64,000 nucleotides of DNA from Planctomycetaceae bacterium (GTDB taxonomy: Bacteria > Planctomycetota > Planctomycetia > Gemmatales > Gemmataceae), in assembly GCA_013823135.1 (NCBI GenBank), contig PNLP01000002.1:1-64000 (forward strand). The letters run 5' to 3'. Below the pieces are notes generated by a model. That model was not told where the DNA came from, made no database searches, and saw only the letters and a list, made by a program, of their open reading frames with translations. The position numbers were made by a program, and so were the translations under genes. This document shows, piece after piece, positions 53,151-60,723 of this stretch. Each line of letters opens with the position of its first letter. Position 1 is the first letter of the stretch.

Positions 53151-54398
53151 ATGGCGAGTTCAGCCGAAACGACGTTCCGAGCGACACGACGTTGGTTTGT
53201 CGTGGTCCTGGCGGCGTTCGCTTTGCTCGCGCCGGGCTGCAAGACCTGGTCGAGCTTCGTGGACCGAACGAAGACGATCAAGACCGCCCTGACGGACTCG
53301 GGGTACGACGATCCCAAGGCGCAGGAAAAGCTCGCCACGGCGAAGCAACTGTACGAGGAAGGCAAGTATTCCAAGGCCATGAAGGCCTACCGCGAGATCG
53401 CAGACAACCAACACAACCCCTCGGGCATGGCCGAGGAAGCACGCTTCATGCAGGCCGAGAGCCGCTTCGCCGCCGGCGAATACCCCGAGGCCGTGGACAC
53501 GTACCACAAGCTGCTGCTGGACTTCCCGACCGGCGTCCACCGTCGGGAATCGTGCGCTCGAGTCTTCGAAATCTGCGACTACTGGCTCGACGACTTCCGG
53601 GCCGAACTGACCCGACGATCCGATGAGACTGGCGTGCTGAAGTGGCACCCCGAATGGAAGAACCCGCTGGACAAGTCGAAGCCGTTCCTGGGCCAGGAAG
53701 GCCGAACGCTTGAAGCGCTCGACCACATCTGGACGCACGACATGACCGGGCCGACGGCCGACAAGGCTCTGTTCTGGTGCGGGTACGTGAACTACGTGCG
53801 GGGGAACTTCCAGGAAGCCGACCACTTTTTCAGCACGCTGGTCGAGATGCACAAGGAAAGCCCGCTCCGTCCGCAGGCGATGGCTTACGCAATCCAGGCC
53901 AAGAACAACGCGACCGGCGGTGCAGAGTACGACGGTCGGAAGTGTGCGGAGGCGCTGCAGCTCGTCCACGTTGCGGAGGCCACACTCCCGGAAGTGTCGA
54001 AGAGCCCCGAAATGGCCGAGAAGCTGACGCGGGCGAAGTTCGCGATTCGCTATCAGCAGGCGGAAAAGGACTTCCGCATGGCCGAGTACTACGAACGCAC
54101 GGGGCACCCCGGCTCCGCAGTGTTCTACTACGAACTGGTTCGACGGCGGTACGCTGGCACGAGGTACTCGGATCTGGCCACCGAGAAGAAAGAACACCTC
54201 GTCGCACTCATGAAGGAAGGCAAACCCGCTCCCGGCCGCGATCCGTTCGCGGTTGTTCAGGCGAAGTGGAAGGAAGTTTTCGGCAGCCCCTCGGCATCGC
54301 CGAAAGCCACCGACGAAAACGAACCGAAACGCGATGAGGTGCAGCCAGTGGGTGGGACGGCCCCGGCACCGCTACCAGCCGGAGCCGTTCAGCCGTAA
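53151..54398 (+). CDS. BamD-like TPR lipoprotein
   Basis: A 415-residue lipoprotein: signal segment with the lipobox APGC (Cys30), then TPR helices (KLATAKQLYEEGKYSKAMKAYREIADN, EARFMQAESRFAAGEYPEAVDTYHKLLLDFP, ALFWCGYVNYVRGNFQEADHFFSTL). The pattern fits BamD-type outer-membrane assembly lipoproteins and YbgF-like TPR proteins, but it is longer than classic BamD (about 250 residues). It lies 21 nt after recO, with an LptE-like gene downstream, so an outer-membrane biogenesis role is plausible. Confidence 0.78.
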   Translation: MASSAETTFRATRRWFVVVLAAFALLAPGCKTWSSFVDRTKTIKTALTDSGYDDPKAQEKLATAKQLYEEGKYSKAMKAYREIADNQHNPSGMAEEARFMQAESRFAAGEYPEAVDTYHKLLLDFPTGVHRRESCARVFEICDYWLDDFRAELTRRSDETGVLKWHPEWKNPLDKSKPFLGQEGRTLEALDHIWTHDMTGPTADKALFWCGYVNYVRGNFQEADHFFSTLVEMHKESPLRPQAMAYAIQAKNNATGGAEYDGRKCAEALQLVHVAEATLPEVSKSPEMAEKLTRAKFAIRYQQAEKDFRMAEYYERTGHPGSAVFYYELVRRRYAGTRYSDLATEKKEHLVALMKEGKPAPGRDPFAVVQAKWKEVFGSPSASPKATDENEPKRDEVQPVGGTAPAPLPAGAVQP

Positions 54399-54469
54399 CG
54401 GAACAGGAAGATATTGTGGCGGGCGGGGATGTGATGCCTCGAACCCGCCGAGCCAGTCGGAAGGAACCC

Positions 54470-55156
54470 ATGCCAGCACTCACCCGCCGCCGATTTCTTC
54501 AGGTCGCTGCGTTATCGCCGTTCGGCGGATTGCTGGGCTGCCGCGGGACGACTCCGACCATCTTCGGCTATAAACTCGGCGCGGGCGCGCTGTACGACGA
54601 GAACATCAAGACGGTGTACGTTCCGATCTTCACGAACCGCGCGTTTCAGACAACGCCCTACCGCGGCTTCGAGAACGACATCACCAAGGCCGTTGTGGAC
54701 GAGATCGGGAAAACGACGTCCTTCCGCGTCACTTCGGACCCCACCAAGGCCGATACTGAGCTTCTCGGCGTAGTGACCCAGATCTTCAAGAACGTCATGA
54801 ACCGCACGCAACAGAATCAGGTGCGTGAGGGCGAGTTGGTCGTGAATGTGGACATCGTTTGGCGCGACCTTCGAGACGGAACGATCTTGTCGGCCCCAAG
54901 GAATAACAAGCCAGCCCCAGGGGCGGACCCGAGGGGCTTGGCCTTGCCGTTCGACCCCAACAACCCACCCGTGCCATTCGACCCGAGCATTCCGCAACCA
55001 CCGCAGTGTGTGGACCCCGCGGCACCTGTTCCAGTGCGGGTGACCGCCTACGGTCGCTTCTTACCGGAACTCGGCGAAACCAACGCTTCGGCGATGCAGC
55101 GGGTGCAAAACCGCCTCGCCGTGCAGATCGTTTCCATGATGGAAAAAAAGTGGTAA
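54470..55156 (+). CDS. lptE: LptE-like LPS-assembly lipoprotein
   Basis: A 228-residue protein with a twin-arginine-type N-terminus (TRRRFLQVAAL) ending in the lipobox LLGC (Cys24). The body has LptE-family features: IKTVYVPIFTNRAFQTTPYRGFENDITKAVVDEIGKTTSFRV, LLGVVTQI, and NRLAVQIVSMMEKKW at the end. LptE plugs LptD in the outer membrane and helps LPS insertion. The start follows GGAAGG; an upstream ATG at 54416 is in frame but lacks a site. Gene order BamD-like then LptE-like suggests an outer-membrane assembly operon. Confidence 0.8.
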   Translation: MPALTRRRFLQVAALSPFGGLLGCRGTTPTIFGYKLGAGALYDENIKTVYVPIFTNRAFQTTPYRGFENDITKAVVDEIGKTTSFRVTSDPTKADTELLGVVTQIFKNVMNRTQQNQVREGELVVNVDIVWRDLRDGTILSAPRNNKPAPGADPRGLALPFDPNNPPVPFDPSIPQPPQCVDPAAPVPVRVTAYGRFLPELGETNASAMQRVQNRLAVQIVSMMEKKW

Positions 55157-55186
55157 GCACAGGATCGCGATCTCTTCAGCTAACGA

Positions 55187-55215
55187 AACGAGCCGCGGGC
55201 ACACCGCGGCTCGTT
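55187..55215. terminator. bidirectional terminator hairpin
   Basis: AACGAGCCGCGG pairs with CCGCGGCTCGTT over a 5-nt loop, followed by CTTTC. It lies between the convergent lptE-like and DUF1501 genes. Confidence 0.8.
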
Positions 55216-55240
55216 CTTTCAATCACGATCAATTCGCGAC

Positions 55241-56509
55241 TCAGCTAAACAGTTCGTCCACCGGCTTGCCGCTATCGACGAGCTTCATCGGCCGTTGCAG
55301 CGGGGTCATCACTTCCTTGTTCGGGTCGATGCCCAGAGCGTGGCAGACGGAAGCGTGCAAGTGGCTGACCTTCACGGGGCGATCCTTCGGCATCATGGCG
55401 TCGGCGTCGGACGAACCGATGACCTGGCCACCCTTCACGCCGCCGCCCGCGAACAAGCAACTGAACACGCCGGGGTGGTGGTCGCGACCTGCCGTCATGT
55501 TGACCTTCGGAGTACGGCCGAACTCGCTCAACATCACGATCATAGTCTTCTTGAGTAGACCCGATTCAGCGAGGTCGCTGATGAGGGCCGCGAGTGCGGG
55601 GTCCATCACGTCGCCGTGGTCCTTCATGGCCGGGAAGGCGTTCGAGTGAACGTCGAACCCGCCGCGGTTTACCTGCACGAAGCGAACACCCTTCTCCACG
55701 AGCCGGCGAGCCAGTAGCGTCGAGCGGCCGAACTCGGTGTCGCCGTACTTCTCGAGAACTTCGGGCTTCTCCTTGCGAACCTCGAACGCCTCAAGGGCCG
55801 GGCTCCGCATCAGCTTGACGGCGTCTGTCAGAGCGGTCTGCGCGCCGGTGACTTCTTCGCCTGGGAGAGTCGCGCCCTGCTTCTGGTTCATCTTCTGAAG
55901 GATATCCAGACGCTTGTTGCCCCGGACGTCGGTGATGCCCGCCGGGAAGGCGAGGTAAGGATCCTTCTCACCGGGGCGACCGACGAAGTACGCTTCGCAG
56001 GTCTGGCCGAGGTAACCGGCCTTCGGAGCGCCGCCGCCGACCGTGACGTAAGCCGGCAGGTCGCCGAGGCTCTTCTTCTCGCTGACGACCACCGAGCCGA
56101 GGCCGGGGTGTTGCAGGTTCGCGCTCTGTGCGTAGCTGGTCTGGAGCTGGTAGGTCGCGCGGCCGTGGTCGCCGTTCTGGCCCGCGATGCTGCGGATCAG
56201 TGCGATGTGCTTCATCTGCTCAGCGAGCAGTGGGAAGATCTCGGAGATCTGGATGCCAGCGACGGAGGTCTTGATCGGTTCGAGGTCGCCTTGCACGTCG
56301 CGGCCCGGCTTGGGGTCGAACGTGTCGATGTGGCTCATGCCGCCGCCGTTCCAGAACAGGATGACGTGGTCAGCCGTGGCCTTGCGGTCCTCACCGGCGC
56401 GGGCGACGAGCGTCCGGATGTTCATGCCGAGGAAGGTGCCGGCTGACGCACCGACGAAGGCTCGGCGGCTGAGATGGTAACCGGAGCAGGCAGTCGAAGC
56501 AGATCGCAT
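55241..56509 (-). CDS. DUF1501 exported protein
   Basis: A 422-residue protein with a twin-arginine-type signal (SRRAFVGASAGTFLGM). The body has DUF1501 (sulfatase-like fold) features: VILFWNGGGMSHIDTFDPKPG, a GVRFVQVNRGGFDVHSN segment and LSEFGRTPKVN. In planctomycetes the gene is often paired with a DUF1549/DUF1553 gene, as here. Function not established; it is probably periplasmic. The ATG at 56509 follows AAGGA. Confidence 0.9.
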   Translation of the reverse strand: MRSASTACSGYHLSRRAFVGASAGTFLGMNIRTLVARAGEDRKATADHVILFWNGGGMSHIDTFDPKPGRDVQGDLEPIKTSVAGIQISEIFPLLAEQMKHIALIRSIAGQNGDHGRATYQLQTSYAQSANLQHPGLGSVVVSEKKSLGDLPAYVTVGGGAPKAGYLGQTCEAYFVGRPGEKDPYLAFPAGITDVRGNKRLDILQKMNQKQGATLPGEEVTGAQTALTDAVKLMRSPALEAFEVRKEKPEVLEKYGDTEFGRSTLLARRLVEKGVRFVQVNRGGFDVHSNAFPAMKDHGDVMDPALAALISDLAESGLLKKTMIVMLSEFGRTPKVNMTAGRDHHPGVFSCLFAGGGVKGGQVIGSSDADAMMPKDRPVKVSHLHASVCHALGIDPNKEVMTPLQRPMKLVDSGKPVDELFS

Positions 56510-56651
56510 GATCGGTTCCTTTTGTTGAGTCGAAAGTCGTAAAGTTGGTCGTAAAGTCGGAGTCAAGAATCGAGGTCATGGAGCCGGAACGCCTGTCAGT
56601 CGTGTCTTTGGACTTTACGACTTTATGACGTTCCGACTTTACGACTCCCGA

Positions 56652-58796
56652 TCACGGGATGAATCGGAACTCGTTGCTGTTGAACAGAGCCCAGCGGAGG
56701 TCGGCGAGACCGTCTTCCGGCTTGGGGGCTTCCTGGATGATCGCTCGGGCGTCGCTCAGTTCGTCGGCGGTTGGTTCGCGGGTCAGCGCTTCCCGATACA
56801 CCAACTTGATCGCGGCGTCCACATCGGCCTTGGGGCCGACGATCAGCGAGAAGACCGGTTCCAGCGGACCGACGCGGGCGGCCTCGTTGGTCAACTTGCC
56901 GTTGAGCATCATCAGGGCTTGCCGCATCGACGGGCTGTGATCGCGGCGTTCGTCGAGCGCACCGCGGTCCGTCTGCCCGAACACTCGCAGGAAGTGGCCG
57001 GTCGGCGCGGGGCTTGCCATTCGCATGGCGCTGGTGAACCGCGGGTTGTCGTCAACCAGCGTCTTCACTTCCTTCGTGATGTAGCGGATGCGGGTGCCGG
57101 CTGGCATGTTGCCGCTCTTCATCATCGACTCGGCTTCGAGTTCCTCGGCCGACTTCGCGTTCATCTTGTCGAGTTCGAGCGCGTCGCGGTTCTTCAGAGC
57201 GTTCTTGAAGTCCACCTCGATCCCCTTTTCGAGATCGTAGCTGCCGGCGACCATCTTCGGCATCGCGGGCATGGCGGGCATCTTGTCGCCGCCGAGCTTC
57301 GGCTTCACGGGCTTGCTGGGGTCTTCCTTCACGGCCACCGCGACCTGCGTGTAGTTCACGACGGTGATCATGTTCTCGCCGGGGCGGTGCTTCGGGGTGA
57401 ACAGGTGCCCGGCCTGCACGATGCTATCGAACAGAGCCTCGGAGCCCATGCGGCGTGGCGGCGTGGCGGTGAACGCCTTCTCAGCCGCGAGCCGTTCCAG
57501 CGCGGGAAGATCGCCCGGCAGGTGGCCGCGCTCGTAGGCCGCGGTGCGGGCGATCGTCGCCACCAGGAACCGGAAGTCGTAGCCACTGGCGACGAACTCG
57601 TCGGCCAGGTAGTCGAGCGTCTTCGGGTGGCTCGGCGGGTTGTCGTTGCGGAAGTCATCGACGGGGTTCACGAACCCGCGGCCGACGAGTTCGGCCCACA
57701 CGCGGTTGACCATTGCCTTCGCGTAGAAGCGATTTCGCGGGTCGGTCACGGCCTCGCCGAGCTTCCGGCGGAGTTCGCTGGCCTTGTAGAGGTCGCCTTC
57801 AAGGTCGATCGCCTTGATGCCGGCCTTGGCCTCGTCGATCACGTTGAGCGGGTCCTTCGAGGTCGGCCCGGTTTTGGAGCCGTCAATCAGGTCATCGACG
57901 CTGGTGGGCTTCTTCACGGAGGCGGCCGCAAGGGCTGCTGCTTCCGCGTCGCGGCGTTCTTTCAGCCGTGCGATGTGCTTGTTCGGGCCGTCGCCCTCGG
58001 CGAGCTTGAACGGGAACTGAGCCTTCACCGGTGCGCGGGTCTTCCCCTTCGCCTTGTCTTCCGGCGGCCACATGATCATCGACTCGGCCCGCTCGTTCAG
58101 GAAGATGCCGAGGATCTGCATCTTCACGCGGTGCTCGACACGCTGGGTTTTGCCGAAGAACGCGGCGAGGTCGTAGAACTGTTCGCGGGTCCAGACGTCG
58201 AACGGGTGGTCGTGGCACTGGGCGCATGAGATGCGAACGCCCATGAACACCTGCGACACCACGCCGGTGAGGGCCAGCGGGTCGGCGTCGTCGGCGAGGA
58301 TGAACCCGGTGGTGGGCTGGCTGCCTGCGCGTCCGGAAGCCGCGAGCAACTTGCGGGTGAGCACGTCGTAGGGCATGTTCGCCCGCACGGCTTCGTGGAT
58401 GAACGCCTGGAAGGCCGGGCCGCCGTCGGTGCCGTAGCGGACGCGGAGCATGTCGCCGTAGAAGATGGCCCAGCGGTCAGCGAACTGCTCGCGACCCATG
58501 AGTTCTTCGATAAGCTTGCCGCGGCGTTCAGCGGCGGGCATCGCCATGAACTTCTTGATCTCGGCATCCGTTGGGATGCGGGCGTTCATGTCGAGCGAAA
58601 CGCGGCGGAGGAATGCGAGATCCTCGATCGCGCCCGCTTCGCGGGTTTTCGGGCCGGCGGCATTCTCCTCGGCGAGGAGTTTGTCGATGGCCTTGGCCGT
58701 GGCTGCGGGGTCCGGTCCCGCTGGCGGGGCTGCCTGAACGGTCGCCGCCATCAGGGCGAGCGCTGCCAGGGAAATTGAGAACAGGCGAACTTTCAC
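56652..58796 (-). CDS. DUF1549/DUF1553 exported protein
   Basis: A 714-residue protein with a signal peptide ending near VQAA. DUF1549 (about 30-250) contains FLRRVSLDMNARIPT and a CAQCHDHPFD motif that resembles a heme c attachment site (CxxCH). DUF1553 (about 360-650) contains VNRVWAELVGRGFVNPVDDF, GYDFRFLVATIARTAAYE and RMGSEALFDSIVQ. It is a planctomycete family often paired with DUF1501. It ends 142 nt before the DUF1501 start, so cotranscription is likely. Role unknown; the CxxCH suggests a redox function. Confidence 0.9.
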   Translation of the reverse strand: MKVRLFSISLAALALMAATVQAAPPAGPDPAATAKAIDKLLAEENAAGPKTREAGAIEDLAFLRRVSLDMNARIPTDAEIKKFMAMPAAERRGKLIEELMGREQFADRWAIFYGDMLRVRYGTDGGPAFQAFIHEAVRANMPYDVLTRKLLAASGRAGSQPTTGFILADDADPLALTGVVSQVFMGVRISCAQCHDHPFDVWTREQFYDLAAFFGKTQRVEHRVKMQILGIFLNERAESMIMWPPEDKAKGKTRAPVKAQFPFKLAEGDGPNKHIARLKERRDAEAAALAAASVKKPTSVDDLIDGSKTGPTSKDPLNVIDEAKAGIKAIDLEGDLYKASELRRKLGEAVTDPRNRFYAKAMVNRVWAELVGRGFVNPVDDFRNDNPPSHPKTLDYLADEFVASGYDFRFLVATIARTAAYERGHLPGDLPALERLAAEKAFTATPPRRMGSEALFDSIVQAGHLFTPKHRPGENMITVVNYTQVAVAVKEDPSKPVKPKLGGDKMPAMPAMPKMVAGSYDLEKGIEVDFKNALKNRDALELDKMNAKSAEELEAESMMKSGNMPAGTRIRYITKEVKTLVDDNPRFTSAMRMASPAPTGHFLRVFGQTDRGALDERRDHSPSMRQALMMLNGKLTNEAARVGPLEPVFSLIVGPKADVDAAIKLVYREALTREPTADELSDARAIIQEAPKPEDGLADLRWALFNSNEFRFIP

Positions 58797-58856
58797 CGCG
58801 TCCCCTCCTCACGAGAAGAACGCCCCAACAGGGGCGGGTTATCGATCCTTCAGCCG

Positions 58857-58893
58857 CAAATCTCCGGTCGCTTACGCTCCCGGCTCGCCAATC
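58857..58893. repeat. single outer module of the composite palindromes
   Basis: CTCCGGTCGCTTACGCTCCC followed by GGCTCGCCAA matches the outermost modules at 18915 and 34244 in reverse orientation. It overlaps the last bases of the neighbouring ExbD gene (stop at 58892-58894). Confidence 0.6.
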
Positions 58894-59302
58894 AACTGGG
58901 CCGCTCGTCTTCAATCACGTGCACAACTTCGCCACCGGCCTGGCTGACCGCTTCCATGATCGGCTCGAACGTGGCAGCTAGAGTTTCGTTGTGAATCTTC
59001 AGGACAACGCTGCGTTCGGTGGGGGGCTTGTCGCCCAGTAGCGTGGTAACCTTCTCGGCCAGTTCGCGCAGCCCGATCTGCTGGCCGTTCAAATATACCT
59101 TATTGTCTCGATCGACTGTAATAGAAACTTGCGGATTCTTGATGGCTTGCGCGCCCGTTGCCTTGGCGGGTACCCAGTCGAGACGATTGCTATCGTCCTG
59201 AGTCTTGGCGAGGATCAGGAAGAACAACACGAGGTTAAACGCAATGTCGGCCATCGACACGTAAGGCGGTGTAACTTCAAGTTTTCGCCGATTGAACTTC
59301 AT
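58892..59302 (-). CDS. ExbD/TolR-family protein 2
   Basis: A 136-residue ExbD-like protein: a cytoplasmic tail, one transmembrane helix with the conserved Asp (SMADIAFNLVLFFLI, Asp19), then a periplasmic domain. ExbD couples proton flow through ExbB to work on an outer-membrane or periplasmic partner. It is separated from the preceding ExbD gene by a hairpin (59315-59361). The start at 59302 is chosen because an upstream in-frame ATG would put a basic, non-family tail on the protein. Confidence 0.85.
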   Translation of the reverse strand: MKFNRRKLEVTPPYVSMADIAFNLVLFFLILAKTQDDSNRLDWVPAKATGAQAIKNPQVSITVDRDNKVYLNGQQIGLRELAEKVTTLLGDKPPTERSVVLKIHNETLAATFEPIMEAVSQAGGEVVHVIEDERPS

Positions 59303-59314
59303 CGATGATCTCTC

Positions 59315-59361
59315 TGCGACGCCGCAAGCGGCGACTTCTTTTCGCCGCTTGCGGCGTCGCA
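59315..59361. repeat. intercistronic hairpin between the two exbD genes
   Basis: TGCGACGCCGCAAGCGGCGA mirrored, with an 8-nt loop. On the minus strand it starts 13 nt after the first ExbD stop and ends 12 nt before the second ExbD start. It lacks the TTTAGC caps. Confidence 0.85.
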
Positions 59362-59374
59362 ATCCACACGTGAG

Positions 59375-59812
59375 TTATCGCACGACTTCCCGCTCTTCTT
59401 CCAGTTGCAGCGTGATCATTCCGCCGGCCTGCTCGATTGCACCCGTAGCGCGAATCCACTGGCTGTACGGCGTGTCCTTCGCGCTCTTCACCACGACAAC
59501 CTTCTCCTCTTGCCGGGTTTTCCCAGCCAGCATCCCCTGCAATTTCGCTTTCAGTTCCGCGAGCGGCACTTCCGTACCGTTGACGGTGACTGTCGTTCTC
59601 GCGATCGCGACTTCGATGTTCGTGTTCTTCTGCTCGTTCGCCTTCTCCTTGCTGGCGCTCGGCATCTGTTGCGGCCGGCCCTTTTCGTCCTCGGCACTTG
59701 AAGCGCAGACGACGAAGAAGATGAGCAGGTTGAACGCGAGGTCGGTGAGGAGGTTGAGCACCCAGGCGGTTTGCGCCCCGCCGCTTCCCCCTCCAACGGG
59801 TCCGGCTGCCAT
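59375..59812 (-). CDS. ExbD/TolR-family protein 1
   Basis: A 145-residue ExbD-like protein. The transmembrane helix has the conserved Asp in VLNLLTDLAFNLLIFFVV (Asp24). The periplasmic part contains TVNGTEVPLAELKAKLQ and ends with QAGGMITLQLEEEREVV. The ATG overlaps the stop of the ExbB gene by one base (TGATG), indicating translational coupling. Confidence 0.87.
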   Translation of the reverse strand: MAAGPVGGGSGGAQTAWVLNLLTDLAFNLLIFFVVCASSAEDEKGRPQQMPSASKEKANEQKNTNIEVAIARTTVTVNGTEVPLAELKAKLQGMLAGKTRQEEKVVVVKSAKDTPYSQWIRATGAIEQAGGMITLQLEEEREVVR

Positions 59813-60621
59813 CAGCTCATCCCCTTCTTTGCGAGGAGGGGCGAAGGCACAGGGGTTGGGGTCGCCATGACCGGCACGCTTTGCGGTCGCACGGGCTCAC
59901 CCGAGGACGGCCCCAGTTGCAGCACCAGAGCCTCGACCAACTGCGACGCGGTTTCTTCGGCTTCCAGAATGTGCTGGCTCACGACCGATGTGAAGTAGTT
60001 GAAGAACATGTACGCGGGGATGCCGACCATGAGCCCCCAGACCGTGACGATGAGCTTCAACTGAATGCCCGCGGCCGCCACCTTGATGATGTTCTCGCCG
60101 GCCTTCATGGTCGTGATGCCCTGGAACATCAGCACCATGCCGACGACCGTTCCCAGCGACCCGAGCATGGGGGCCACGCTCGCAACGGTGGAGAGAATCG
60201 GCAGGTTCTTTTCGAGTGCCGCGGTGACGTGGGGGCTGTAGTCCTCCATCGCCTTCACGACTTGCTCCTCGATCTTCGCCGGGTCGTAATTCAGTTTCTT
60301 GAGCAACTTGTAGCGGTGGATGCCGACCGCGAGGATCGCGGGCACGGGACCGTGCGACTGCGAGCAGAGCGCAATCGCTTCCTCGATCTTGTCCTGATAG
60401 AGGAGGTCGAGAACTTGCGTGCGGAGTGCCTGCCCGTCGATCGAGATGAGCCGCAACGTGCGGAACCGCTCGATGACGACGCCCGTTCCGATGATCGCGA
60501 GCAGCAGAATCGGCCACATGAAGATGCCGCCATCGAACATGTAGCCCAGCGCTCCCGAATGGAGCACATCCGGCGTGGCGGGGGCGGCGGCAGCAGCGGC
60601 TTCAGCGAAAAGCGTCAGCAT
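59812..60621 (-). CDS. ExbB/TolQ/MotA-family proton-channel protein
   Basis: A 269-residue ExbB/TolQ-like protein with three membrane helices (about 29-50, 160-185 and 195-220). The last two have the family pattern VAPMLGSLGTVVGMVLMFQGI and KLIVTVWGLMVGIPAYMFFNYF. It forms the stator-like channel with the two ExbD proteins encoded immediately downstream. Confidence 0.9.
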   Translation of the reverse strand: MLTLFAEAAAAAAPATPDVLHSGALGYMFDGGIFMWPILLLAIIGTGVVIERFRTLRLISIDGQALRTQVLDLLYQDKIEEAIALCSQSHGPVPAILAVGIHRYKLLKKLNYDPAKIEEQVVKAMEDYSPHVTAALEKNLPILSTVASVAPMLGSLGTVVGMVLMFQGITTMKAGENIIKVAAAGIQLKLIVTVWGLMVGIPAYMFFNYFTSVVSQHILEAEETASQLVEALVLQLGPSSGEPVRPQSVPVMATPTPVPSPLLAKKGMS

Positions 60622-60650
60622 GGTATTTAGTATTTAGGTGTTGCGTTGGT

Positions 60651-60714
60651 TTAGCGTCAGCCCCAACGGGGCTGCGCTTTATATCGAGCACAGCCCCGTT
60701 GGGGCTGACGCTAA
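60651..60714. repeat. intercistronic hairpin, TTTAGC/GCTAAC caps
   Basis: TTAGCGTCAGCCCCAACGGG mirrored to GGGGCTGACGCTAA, with a loop of about 17 nt. On the minus strand it starts 9 nt after the giant protein stop and ends 29 nt before the ExbB start. Confidence 0.85.
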
Positions 60715-60723
60715 CCGACATCC

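Noticed and set aside
56625-58229. A 534-codon frame antisense to the DUF1549/DUF1553 gene
   Set aside because: Shadow; the minus-strand gene shows both domains.
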